From Kiritimatiellales bacterium (GTDB taxonomy: Bacteria; Verrucomicrobiota; Kiritimatiellia; Kiritimatiellales; Pontiellaceae), in NCBI GenBank assembly GCA_021734595.1, contig JAIPIO010000038.1:1-16939 (forward strand): a stretch of 16,939 bases of DNA, read 5' to 3'. Shown piece after piece: positions 6,564-14,844 of the stretch. The notes under the pieces were generated by a model. That model had not been told where the DNA came from and searched no databases. It saw only the letters and a list, made by a program, of their open reading frames with translations. The first letter of the stretch is position 1, and each line of letters starts with the position of its first letter. A program made the position numbers and the translations under genes.

Positions 6564-8234
6564 TTACCAAATCAACTTAAAAAACTGCCGGGGCTTGTCG
6601 ACGGGCATGGTTACTGAACAGTCGGTCTCACCCACAACAGTCTCGTTGGTAACTGCAACCCATACCATGCCGTTCACAAGCGATGTAGCGGAACTGAGCT
6701 GATAGCCCTCGCCCCACTTTGGCCAGCGGATCGACAGCTCGCCGGTTCCCGATGATGACACATCCATCAACGGTGTGTGCACCTGGTTGTACCGCCGCAT
6801 GGCATCAATCATGACTTCAAGAATCGACATCCCGCCGTAAGGCCCGTTGGTGCTGGTATACACTTTCGTCACATCCCAGAAGTCCGCGCCGATGACCGGC
6901 CACACAAAAGTAAAGTCATTCGTTTCCTGCAAGGATGCAATCGCATACAGCTTATCGGCCTGCTCATCAGGCGGGAGCTGGGAGAAGGCTTCAGCGGGAC
7001 TCCTGAAGTCGATATACAGGAGAATATCCTCGATCGATTCATTCGCGGCAATGGCCGCGTAGGCCGACATTTTCGGCAGATAGGTGTCTTGATCAACTCC
7101 GAACATACCGACTTTTACTATTCCGTAGCTGTTGCGGTTCCCGCCGATATAATTAACCGCGATCCGCTCCCAGCCCATGGCAACCAGATTGGTCAGTATC
7201 GTATGGATTTCCTCGTCGGAGTGGGCATCGCTGAATGCACCCCAGTTATCCAGGCTGATGGTTCGGATCGGGGGATCGATCGGCAGGTTATAGAGATTGT
7301 CGGCCACGGCATAAAAACAGTTGGTGTAATCCGTGCTCCAGGGACAGGGTTTGCTGTAAAGCACCTCCAGGCTGACGCGCGGCGAGAGTGTGCAGCCCGG
7401 CGCCCCGACAGCCATGGAGGCGTTCAAAAATTCCGCAACGGTCATCGTCGGCTCGCCCGGGTCCACCGGCACCAGTGTATCGGGATTGAACGGCCCGGAA
7501 ATGTAGCGTTCCAGCACGGTGGGCTGCAGTTGTTCGATCATCTGTAGTATATCCTGTGCGGTATAGTCGGGATATTGCCAATAGTCATCATCAAGGCCGC
7601 TCGTCCCGCGGTTCTGCAGCGGACGCAGGCGAACATGGTTGCCCTTGGGCGCATAGCTGTGACTTACCGTGGGTGTAATAATGAGTGATTTAAGACGGAA
7701 TTGATCCAACCCCGCTGGATTGGTCAGTTTGACTTCAAAGTCATTCCCCGCCGGCAGCGAGATGGAAAGCCCGGTCACATCAGCAACCGTTGTGGTCCAT
7801 GTGCTGCCATTGGCGCTGTAGTCTGCCGACTCGCCGCTGAATGCCGCGAGGGAAAAGCCATTGATAACCACGTCCGAGCCAAACCGGATAAGTAAAACTT
7901 CGTTTGTGTTGATATCATCCTTCGTGTTGCCGGCCAGGCCGATCCCGCCGTTGCTTCCGCCGTTCAGGAACAGGTTGTCCACACTGGCCGAAGGCGTCCG
8001 CAGTTCAATAGTCACAGCATCAACGGTATCGGCATCAAGATCCACGCCGTAAACCGCTACCAGTGGGTCACTGGTTTTTTCATAACTCCCGCTTCCCTGC
8101 AACGTCCACGCCGGATCAGTTCCACCATCAGTTGGGTCGCCGTTTTCACCCAGTTTAAACGCAATGCTGCCCGCCCATGCGGGGAGCGCCATCAGCAAGC
8201 CTGCAACCAGAATTATTATGCGTAACAACACCAT
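6564..8234 (-). CDS. Secreted protein: beta-sandwich + unassigned shared module + C-terminal PVC-type beta domain
   Basis: A protein of 556 residues. Signal peptide about 1-22 (RIIILVAGLLMALPAWAG). Residues about 23-190 form a beta-rich domain resembling a carbohydrate-binding or jelly-roll fold (VYGVDLDADTVDAVTIEL, INGFSLAAFSGESADYSANG), closely matching the neighbouring sulfatase. Residues about 200-482 are the module shared with the next two genes: TVLERYISG, MTVAEFLNASM, GAPGC, ISLDNW, VNYIGG, ILLYIDF, FTFVWPV. Alternating predicted strands and helices suggest a (beta/alpha) barrel, which is inference. The C terminus (about 500-556; YQLSSATSL, FFKLIW) is the short beta domain common on PVC exoenzymes. 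It lacks a sulfatase or esterase domain. It is the last gene of the minus-strand group, 131 bp after the sulfatase. Possibly a glycan hydrolase or binder. Confidence 0.88.
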   Translation of the reverse strand: MVLLRIIILVAGLLMALPAWAGSIAFKLGENGDPTDGGTDPAWTLQGSGSYEKTSDPLVAVYGVDLDADTVDAVTIELRTPSASVDNLFLNGGSNGGIGLAGNTKDDINTNEVLLIRFGSDVVINGFSLAAFSGESADYSANGSTWTTTVADVTGLSISLPAGNDFEVKLTNPAGLDQFRLKSLIITPTVSHSYAPKGNHVRLRPLQNRGTSGLDDDYWQYPDYTAQDILQMIEQLQPTVLERYISGPFNPDTLVPVDPGEPTMTVAEFLNASMAVGAPGCTLSPRVSLEVLYSKPCPWSTDYTNCFYAVADNLYNLPIDPPIRTISLDNWGAFSDAHSDEEIHTILTNLVAMGWERIAVNYIGGNRNSYGIVKVGMFGVDQDTYLPKMSAYAAIAANESIEDILLYIDFRSPAEAFSQLPPDEQADKLYAIASLQETNDFTFVWPVIGADFWDVTKVYTSTNGPYGGMSILEVMIDAMRRYNQVHTPLMDVSSSGTGELSIRWPKWGEGYQLSSATSLVNGMVWVAVTNETVVGETDCSVTMPVDKPRQFFKLIW

Positions 8235-8312
8235 ATCTGCTTCCCGGCCAAGCTAAACAGACCGAGCTATAAATAATGTTTCTGCCGTCCCGACGCAAAG
8301 ATTATCCCTCAC

Positions 8313-8358
8313 TTCCAATGGCTGGAAATCCGCAACAGCAAAGTTCCAACCATTGGAA
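8313..8358. repeat. Paired 15-bp palindromes between two secreted-protein genes
   Basis: TTCCAATGGCTGGAA (8313-8327) and TTCCAACCATTGGAA (8344-8358) start 31 bp apart. TTCCAATGG (8313-8321) and CCATTGGAA (8350-8358) form a perfect 9-bp stem with a 28-nt loop, the same arms as the stem at 4199-4234. They sit just after the sulfatase stop on the minus strand, where a hairpin could limit readthrough or protect the 3' end. No T-tract is seen. Confidence 0.7.
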
Positions 8359-8365
8359 CTCCCGG

Positions 8366-11335
8366 CTAATTCGGGCGCAGACGCCCGGATGGAATCATGG
8401 CTCTGGCCCGTCGCGTCAACCGCGCTTCGATCTCCGCATATTCCGGGTTGCCCAGCAGGTTGCGGGTTTCGCCGAGGTCGGAATCCAGATTGTAGAGTTC
8501 GACGAACGTCGGCTTGCGGCTGCCGTGCCAGATGATTTTATAACCGCCGTCACGCAGGGAGTTCTCGTCGCGCTTAACCTTGTCGGCGGCATAAATGCCT
8601 TGGGAACGATAGTTCTTTACGGCCGGATCCAGCATGGCATCCAGCGCACTGAAACTGCACAGGGCCTCATCGGTGCGCAGCGGTTCTCCGGCGATTTCCG
8701 CAAAAGTGGCATACATATCCATCAAACTGATCTGTGCCGCCGAGGTGGTATTGGGCGGAATCCGCCCCGGCCAGCTCATGATGAACGGCACCCGGTGGCC
8801 GCCTTCCCATATGTTGCCTTTGCGACCACGCAGCTTGCCATGGTTTGGATGAGGGATGATGTCACCCTCCTGCCGATCGATGTTGGCACCGTTATCTGCC
8901 GCGAAAACCAGCAATGTGTTGTCCACCATCTTATGCCCGGGATGGCGCGGGTCATCGGTTTTATTCAGCCAATCCATGATCAGCGAGAGCGCCACATCGT
9001 TTTCCCAGACCATCTCGGATCGCTCGAGAATCAATCCGTTTTCCAGATAGGTTGAACCGCCGCCCAGACTGCTGTGTTTAACCACATCGAAGTTTTTCTC
9101 CGACAATATCCTGCCGCTGGCAACGCGGCAGCTTCCCTTGACGTCGATCCCGTCGATGTCAGTCGCGGGGAAATACTGCTTATGGTTGGCGTGCGACGCA
9201 TAGTAGAGAAAAAACGGTCGATTGGCCTGACTGCCGCCCGGCGCGTGCGCAGCCATGTATTCGCGCGCGGCATTAATCCATAGCTGCTGGCAGATGTTTT
9301 CGATCGGTCCCTCCGGGTTACCGTATCCCGGCGGGGTTTTGGACATGTTCGGGCGCAGGGTTTTGGTGGATGCGTGGTATTTCATGTATTGCCGATCCAC
9401 AATGAATGCCGGGCTGTGGGTGATGTTGTCTTCGGTGCCGGTATAATGGTCGAACCCGAAGTCGAGCGGGCCATAGGCGGCCGGCACTTGGCTATGGTAG
9501 TTCCTTCCTTCTACGTCGAATTTATCCGAGCCCCCACCCCGGTACCACACATGCCACTTCCCGATGCCGTAGGTATTGTAGCCCGCCCGCTTCAGCATCT
9601 TCGGTAGTGCATGAACGCCGAAATCGGCCGGATTCTTTTCCGGCCGTCCGCCTCGCATCAGGGACATGCGGGAGGGATGGCAGACCGCCGCCGCGGCATG
9701 TCCGTCGGTGAAACGCATCCCGCTTTTCGCCAGCTTTTCCATCGACGGCGTATAAACCTGGCTGGTAGCGGCGATCCCGGTGAAATCCTGATAGGCGGAG
9801 GTGTCCCCCTGCCCCATGTCATCGGCAAGGAAAAGGACAATGTTCGGCAGGTCGCCTTTCGCAACGCGGGTGGATGCCTGACTGCCATTATGCATGGCAT
9901 CAACCATGACATCGAATATCGATTTGCCACCATAGGGGCCGGTCTTGCTGGTGAACACTTTCGTCACATCCCAGAAGTCCGCACCGATCACCGGCCACAC
10001 AAAAGTAAAGTCGTGCTTCTTCTGCAATGCTGCGATCTCGTAGAGCTTGGCCGCCTGTTCATCGGGAGGAAGCTGCGAAAACTCCTCGGCGGGATTCCTG
10101 AAATCGATGTAGAGCATGATATCCTCAATCGACTGGTTCAGCGCAATCGCGGCATGGGCGTTCATTTTGGGCAAGTAGGTATCATGATCCACCCCGAACA
10201 TGCCTACCTTTATGATTCCGTAACTCTTGTGGTTTCCACCGATATAGTTGGCGGCAATCCGCCCCCAACCCATATCGACCAGCTTGTCCAGCATCGCCTT
10301 GATCTCACCGTCGGAATGGGTTTTGCTGTATCCGCCCCAGTTGTCCAGACTCAGCGTGCGGATCGGCGGATCAATGGGCAGGTTGTAAAGGTTGTCAGCC
10401 ACAGCGTAGAAGCAATCGGAAAACTTTTTGTTCCACTTGCAGGGCTTTCCGGGGAGTACCTCCAGGCTGATGCGCGGCGAAATGGTGCATCCCGGAGCCC
10501 CGGCCTTCATGGAAGCGTTCAGGAATTCGGCTACGGTCATCGGAGGTTCGCCGCGAGCGACCGGCACCCGGGCATCGGGATCCAGCGGTCCGGAAATGTA
10601 GCGTTCCAGCACCGTGGGTTTCATGATCTTTATCATACGCAGGACATCCTGCGCCGTGTAGTCATCGTACTGCCAGTAGTCGCCGTCAATCCCGGAGGTT
10701 CCGCGGTTCTGCAACGGCCGGAGGCGGACGATCGGACCTTTGGGCGCGTAGCTCCGCCTGGTTTTGCCGGGCAGAATGATATCGATCGATCCGAACCGGA
10801 ACTGATCGGAACCCGATGGATTGGTTAGCTTGATCTCAAAGTCCTGCCCCGATGGTAAGTCAATTGAAAGCCCGGAGACCGACGGACTGGTGGTTGTCCA
10901 GATGTTCCCGTTGGCGCAATAGTCTGCCGACTCATCACTGAAAGCATTCAGGGAAAATCCGGCAATGGTTACATCGGTGTCGAACCGTATGCGCAGAACC
11001 TCGTCTTTGTTCAATCCGCCCTTTTCGTTTCCATCCAGGCTTATGCCGCCCTTTCCCCCGCCATTCAGCAGGAGCTTGCCCGCCTTGGCGGTGGGCGACC
11101 GCAACTCAATGGTCACATCATCGGCCGAATCAAAATCAAGATCCACCCCATAGACCGCGACCCGCGGATCCTTGGTTTTTTCATAACTGCCGCTCGGCAT
11201 CGTCTTCCAGCTGGAATCGGTTCCCCCGTGCGTCGGATCACCGTTTCCATTCAGTTTGAACACAATGCGTTCCGCCGACGCGGGAAACGCAATCAGCAAA
11301 CCAAAAGCAACAAATACACTGCGCCACAAATTCAT
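8366..11335 (-). CDS. Secreted trimodular sulfatase (beta-sandwich + unassigned module + FGly sulfatase)
   Basis: A protein of 989 residues, about twice the usual sulfatase length. Signal peptide about 1-21. Residues 22-190: beta domain matching the downstream gene. Residues about 201-482: the shared unassigned module (LERYISG, LSLDNWG, ANYIGGN, MLYIDF, FTFVWPV). Residues about 496-989: type I sulfatase with metal aspartates D505-D506 (FLADDMGQGD), the formylglycine motif C552-H-P-S-R, K593-W-H595, SHANHK at 714-719, D814-N815 and the late signature KGNIWEGGHRVP. All key residues are present, so it should be active once C552 is matured by a formylglycine-generating enzyme encoded elsewhere. 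It probably removes sulfate esters from a polysaccharide in the periplasm or outside. ATG follows GGAGGAGAA, which abuts a palindrome (11346-11360). Only 26 bp separate it from the esterase gene. Confidence 0.93.
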   Translation of the reverse strand: MNLWRSVFVAFGLLIAFPASAERIVFKLNGNGDPTHGGTDSSWKTMPSGSYEKTKDPRVAVYGVDLDFDSADDVTIELRSPTAKAGKLLLNGGGKGGISLDGNEKGGLNKDEVLRIRFDTDVTIAGFSLNAFSDESADYCANGNIWTTTSPSVSGLSIDLPSGQDFEIKLTNPSGSDQFRFGSIDIILPGKTRRSYAPKGPIVRLRPLQNRGTSGIDGDYWQYDDYTAQDVLRMIKIMKPTVLERYISGPLDPDARVPVARGEPPMTVAEFLNASMKAGAPGCTISPRISLEVLPGKPCKWNKKFSDCFYAVADNLYNLPIDPPIRTLSLDNWGGYSKTHSDGEIKAMLDKLVDMGWGRIAANYIGGNHKSYGIIKVGMFGVDHDTYLPKMNAHAAIALNQSIEDIMLYIDFRNPAEEFSQLPPDEQAAKLYEIAALQKKHDFTFVWPVIGADFWDVTKVFTSKTGPYGGKSIFDVMVDAMHNGSQASTRVAKGDLPNIVLFLADDMGQGDTSAYQDFTGIAATSQVYTPSMEKLAKSGMRFTDGHAAAAVCHPSRMSLMRGGRPEKNPADFGVHALPKMLKRAGYNTYGIGKWHVWYRGGGSDKFDVEGRNYHSQVPAAYGPLDFGFDHYTGTEDNITHSPAFIVDRQYMKYHASTKTLRPNMSKTPPGYGNPEGPIENICQQLWINAAREYMAAHAPGGSQANRPFFLYYASHANHKQYFPATDIDGIDVKGSCRVASGRILSEKNFDVVKHSSLGGGSTYLENGLILERSEMVWENDVALSLIMDWLNKTDDPRHPGHKMVDNTLLVFAADNGANIDRQEGDIIPHPNHGKLRGRKGNIWEGGHRVPFIMSWPGRIPPNTTSAAQISLMDMYATFAEIAGEPLRTDEALCSFSALDAMLDPAVKNYRSQGIYAADKVKRDENSLRDGGYKIIWHGSRKPTFVELYNLDSDLGETRNLLGNPEYAEIEARLTRRARAMIPSGRLRPN

Positions 11336-11345
11336 ACTCGTTCTC

Positions 11346-11360
11346 CTCCAATCATTGGAA
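11346..11360. repeat. Single 15-bp palindrome overlapping a ribosome-binding site
   Basis: Read on the minus strand this is TTCCAATGATTGGAG, running straight into GGAG (SD GGAGGAG) 7-8 nt before the sulfatase ATG at 11335. It begins 1 nt after the stop of the esterase gene, so the whole 26-bp gap is palindrome plus Shine-Dalgarno. The arrangement mirrors the copy before the HAD gene. Confidence 0.7.
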
Positions 11361-11361
11361 A

Positions 11362-12912
11362 CTACTGTTTTTGCATCAGCCCGATCGCCTTTTCTGCAAA
11401 GCGTTCGCCGAGCTTCCTGTAGCCATCGTCCGTATAATGCACATCGTTGTCTGGGCCGTTCAAGTCGTCCGTATCAACCCAGGCGCCGCGTTTGTAGAGG
11501 GTGGCTGTTTCCACCTGGATTTCCCGCACGGCATCCCATCCGGGCTCCCCAACGCGCGTGTCGCTCAGGCGGCCGATCACAAAGTTGATGTCGTGACGGT
11601 TCAGGTCGGTGCTCAACTGGCGGATCAAACCCTTGAGGCTTTCAGCATAGACTCCGTGCTGGCCATCCGCAGCGTCGCGCTCGCCCTGCATCCAGACCAG
11701 CGTCACCGTATCGGGTTTGCGATCCCCTAAGGCCTCCGCAATCTTGCGCTGCATTCCTTCGTACATATGTCCCGTGCGGGAATCGTTGTACTCGAACCCT
11801 TCGGTCGCGGGTTTCCAATCCTTGTACCACCGACGGATCGGGCAGCCACCAACGGCATTCCTGACCACCACAATGTCATCGCCACGGAATGCTTCCGTCA
11901 CCGCCGGTGTAAACGTGTCAAACGGGAGCATGTGCTTCATGTTCGACTGACCGGCAAGAATGAAGAGATGCAGTTTCCCGATTGTTGCCGCACTCTTTTT
12001 ATGGCCGGGATTGATTTCGTTCTGGATGACTTCATACATGGAAGCCCCCTTGTATTTCCCTGTTTTGGAAGTCAGCTGCTTGTTCGCATCCCATTTATCG
12101 AACAGTACCGGATAGACAAAGGTGAATTTTTCTTTCTTTTGCCCCTGGCGTATCACCTTGGTGAACACGTCCGCCTGCTTATCGACGGGAAGCTCCATGA
12201 ACTCGTCCATCTGCCCGGGATAGTCGATATAGAGATAGTACTGGTTTATATGGGGATCCCTTTTCATCTTTTCCAGCGTGGACAGCCGGAGTTCCCAGGT
12301 TTCTTTGTTGATCAAAAAATTTGCGAAGGAGAGATGCCCAAAGCCTTCCTTGTAGCCTCCGGCCATGTTCACGCCGAGCTGCTCATAGCCAATATCCTTC
12401 AGGCGCTCGAGCACCTCCCTGGCCCTCTTCTCGCCATGCTTTTCGATGAAACCATTCCAGTTGTCTAGGTTGGTAATCCGAATCGGGCGTTTCAGCGGCA
12501 GCGTGTAGTTGTTTTCCGCCGCCTCCCAGAAATATTTTTCCTTCCCCCACGAAATCCAGGTAAGGTTCAGTTTGGGGATAATAATGCAGCCCGGTGCGCC
12601 GGCATCGAGCGACGCGTTCAGAAACTCCTTTACCGTCATCTTGGGATTGCCCTTGCGGACAGGCACCTTTGCCTTGGGATTCTGTGCCCCGGTGATATAG
12701 GGTTCCAGCACCTGGGGCTTGAGCCCTTCGATCATTTCGAGAATATCCTCGGCGGTATATTCCGGGTGCATCCACTGGCCGCACCGGTCTTCCGACTTCA
12801 GCGGACTCGCCAGCGGAATAATCCTGATTTGCGGCCCTTCGGGAATTCCCTCGCCAATTGCGGACAAGGTGCAGCAAGCAACCAGCATGATGATGAATAA
12901 CCGAACTACCAT
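11362..12912 (-). CDS. Secreted fusion: unassigned shared module + SGNH/SASA-type carbohydrate esterase
   Basis: A protein of 516 residues. Signal peptide about 1-20 (MVVRLFIIMLVACCTLSAIG). Residues about 28-305 are the module shared with the two downstream genes: YTAEDILEMIEGLKP, LEPYITG, MTVKEFLNASL, GAPGC, ITNLDNW, YYLYIDY, FTFVYPV. It lacks their N-terminal beta domain. Residues about 313-516 are a sialate O-acetylesterase (SASA/CE6)-like SGNH domain: GQSNM at 321-325 with nucleophile S323, GG at 355-356, WMQGERDA at 407-414, and D490-V-H492 as the likely catalytic Asp/His. Such enzymes remove acetyl groups from sugars. ATG 12912 has AGGAGA about 8 nt upstream. It is the first gene of the minus-strand group, so its promoter should lie in the divergent region. 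The acyl-sugar substrate is unknown. Confidence 0.9.
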   Translation of the reverse strand: MVVRLFIIMLVACCTLSAIGEGIPEGPQIRIIPLASPLKSEDRCGQWMHPEYTAEDILEMIEGLKPQVLEPYITGAQNPKAKVPVRKGNPKMTVKEFLNASLDAGAPGCIIIPKLNLTWISWGKEKYFWEAAENNYTLPLKRPIRITNLDNWNGFIEKHGEKRAREVLERLKDIGYEQLGVNMAGGYKEGFGHLSFANFLINKETWELRLSTLEKMKRDPHINQYYLYIDYPGQMDEFMELPVDKQADVFTKVIRQGQKKEKFTFVYPVLFDKWDANKQLTSKTGKYKGASMYEVIQNEINPGHKKSAATIGKLHLFILAGQSNMKHMLPFDTFTPAVTEAFRGDDIVVVRNAVGGCPIRRWYKDWKPATEGFEYNDSRTGHMYEGMQRKIAEALGDRKPDTVTLVWMQGERDAADGQHGVYAESLKGLIRQLSTDLNRHDINFVIGRLSDTRVGEPGWDAVREIQVETATLYKRGAWVDTDDLNGPDNDVHYTDDGYRKLGERFAEKAIGLMQKQ

Positions 12913-13172
12913 TTACATATCTCCTGACCCACAACAACCCATGTTGGGAAAATGATCACTTCTTTATGGCATATCCACACATATCAAAACGCTACCCCAG
13001 TACATTTTAAGACAGAACAAACCGCTTTTTATCGACCCCATTGTTCGCACGGGTTGTGATGAGCTCACGGATAAACTTCGGGATTAAGGACGGCTATGTC
13101 AGTTCCTGCTTGTTTTCAGTTTCATTTTGCGCGCGTTTTGCAGTACAACTTTCCAGTTCCGAGGAGGATATT
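12913..13172. promoter_or_regulatory. Divergent intergenic region between esterase and sulfatase genes
   Basis: This 260-bp region separates two outward-facing sulfated-glycan genes and must hold both promoters. The minus-strand gene has AGGAGA near 12919-12924. The plus-strand gene has GAGGAGG at 13161-13167. AT-rich stretches lie at about 12960-13030. I could not pick a convincing -35/-10 pair on either strand and see no copy of the 15-bp palindrome. The plus frame is open from 13041, but that part encodes no recognisable domain. Confidence 0.5.
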
Positions 13173-14783
13173 GTGCACCAACATGGGATCGGGAAGGGAA
13201 AGCTTGGTCTGGGTCTGTTGCTCGCTGTTTCGCTGACAGCAAGTGCATTCTTCGGACCCGCGCCCTTTTCCATCGCCGGCACGCAGGTTGATTCCACGAA
13301 CGGGATGTGCACCGTCGCTTGGGAGGCAGCATTGAACCAGCGGTTCGATATCCAGCGCAGCGCCGATCTCTCTAGCTGGACAACGATCGAAACAGGCTTC
13401 CCGACCAATGGCGCGGACGGGGCAATGGTTTCTTATACGGATCCGTCGGTGTCACCCAGCCAGACGTTCTACCGGGTCGCCCGCCCGTACGATCCGGAGA
13501 AAAAACCCAACGTGCTGCTGCTTGTGGTGGACGACCTGCGCGACCACGAGGAGTTCGCCGGCGCCAACACCGTTCACATGCCGAACCTCGATCGGTTGGC
13601 CGCCCGGGGGATCAAGTTCAACCATGCCTACTGCCAGGCGACCTTCTGCAACCCCAGCCGCGCCTCGTTCCTCACCGGCCTGCGCCCCGACACCACCGGG
13701 ATTGCCAACAATCAGGACTTCTTTCGCGACAGCACCAACGCAGTGGTCGCAAATGCGGTCACGCTGCCGCAATGCTTCCGAACGAACGGATACTACACCG
13801 CCAGCCTCGGGAAAATCCTGCATGGCACGCAGCTGGATCCGCCTTCGTGGGACTTGCAGCAGAACACGTTTTCCGCAACCCCTGCGGGAAACAGCGGCGA
13901 ATGGGTGAACATGACCAGCAATGCCGTGGAGCTGGTGAGCTGGTGCCGCTGGCGCGCGCCGGAATGCGAGGACGACGATCTGGGCGACGGAATCATGGCG
14001 TTGCAGGCGGTTGAAATACTCCGTGAAAAACGCGACGAGCCGTTCTTCCTCGCGGTGGGTTTCAAGAAACCGCACGACCCGTTCGTCGCACCCAGGAAAT
14101 ATTTCGACATGTATCCGCTCACCAACCTCGTGCTGCACGTGGATCCGGCCGATGCCTCGCCAGCGCCTCCGCTGGCTGTTCCGAACAACGCAAACAAGCG
14201 GGCGTTTGATGCCATGGACGACAGCGACCGCCTGGAATTCCTGCGCTGCTATGCGGCCTGTTCGTCCTATTCGGATGCCCAGATCGGGAAGGTGCTGGAT
14301 GCCATGGACGAGCTCGGCCTGTGGCAGACCACCATTGTCATTCTCTGGACCGACCACGGCTACCATCAGGGCGAGCGCGGGTGGTGGAACAAGACCTATC
14401 TCTATGATTACGACGCCAAGGTTCCGCTCATGGCCTATGTTCCGCAAATGCCCTTTAGCAATATGATCTGCACCGGGGTGGTCGAACTGGTCGACATCTA
14501 TCCCACCTTGGCCGAACTGGCAGGTCTCGATCCGCCTGGCAATCTCGAAGGCGAAAGCTTCGTTCCGCTCATTGAGGATCCAGCGCAAACATGGAATGCG
14601 GTCGGAGTGAGTCAAAAAAGCACGGGCCGAACGGTATGCGACGGGCACTTCCGCTATACGGAATGGACCGATGGTGAAAAAGAGTTGTACGACCACAATA
14701 TCGATCCCGGCGAATGGTACAACCTTTCATCCAATTCGACCTATTCCGCTGTCATGCAGACAATGAGTCTCTGGCTTCAGTAA
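13173..14783 (+). CDS. Secreted iduronate-2-sulfatase-like sulfatase with N-terminal beta domain
   Basis: I choose GTG 13173 because GAGGAGG (13161-13167) sits 5 nt upstream and the protein then opens with a signal peptide (KGKLGLGLLLAVSLTASAFF); an upstream ATG at 13041 would bury it. This gives 536 residues. Residues about 40-102 are the PVC beta module (FDIQRSADLSSW ... QTFYRVARP), usually C-terminal, here N-terminal. The sulfatase domain (from about 112) has D120-D121, formylglycine motif C159-N-P-S-R, K214 and H217 (LGKILHG), H301 in FKKPHDPFVAP, and D394-H395 in WTDHGYHQGERGWWNK. Those last motifs are characteristic of the iduronate-2-sulfatase group. All catalytic residues are present. 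It likely desulfates a sugar in a sulfated polysaccharide; true iduronate specificity is not implied. Divergent from the esterase gene. Confidence 0.92.
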   Translation: MHQHGIGKGKLGLGLLLAVSLTASAFFGPAPFSIAGTQVDSTNGMCTVAWEAALNQRFDIQRSADLSSWTTIETGFPTNGADGAMVSYTDPSVSPSQTFYRVARPYDPEKKPNVLLLVVDDLRDHEEFAGANTVHMPNLDRLAARGIKFNHAYCQATFCNPSRASFLTGLRPDTTGIANNQDFFRDSTNAVVANAVTLPQCFRTNGYYTASLGKILHGTQLDPPSWDLQQNTFSATPAGNSGEWVNMTSNAVELVSWCRWRAPECEDDDLGDGIMALQAVEILREKRDEPFFLAVGFKKPHDPFVAPRKYFDMYPLTNLVLHVDPADASPAPPLAVPNNANKRAFDAMDDSDRLEFLRCYAACSSYSDAQIGKVLDAMDELGLWQTTIVILWTDHGYHQGERGWWNKTYLYDYDAKVPLMAYVPQMPFSNMICTGVVELVDIYPTLAELAGLDPPGNLEGESFVPLIEDPAQTWNAVGVSQKSTGRTVCDGHFRYTEWTDGEKELYDHNIDPGEWYNLSSNSTYSAVMQTMSLWLQ

Positions 14784-14844
14784 AGATTACGGTTTTATTT
14801 TACAGGCGTTTTGGAGTACAACATTGCTGTTCCAAGGAGAAAAT

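Noticed and set aside
9611..10828. 405-residue plus-strand ORF antisense to the trimodular sulfatase
   Set aside because: The opposite strand has all sulfatase and module motifs; this is a GC-driven shadow frame with no signal peptide or domain.
11205..11216. TTCCAGCTGGAA perfect 12-bp palindrome in the sulfatase gene
   Set aside because: It has a different spacing (N4) from the 15-bp family and lies in coding sequence; it is probably chance.
12056..12070. TTCCCTGTTTTGGAA inside the esterase-fusion gene
   Set aside because: It fits TTCC-N7-GGAA but is isolated, with a poorly symmetric core; counted as a possible chance match and not listed as a repeat.
13041..13172. Upstream in-frame extension of the iduronate-sulfatase-like gene
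   Set aside because: It would put 44 extra residues before the signal peptide; GTG 13173 has an ideal Shine-Dalgarno.
13452..14696. 414-residue minus-strand ORF
   Set aside because: It is a shadow of the plus-strand sulfatase, whose catalytic motifs span the region.
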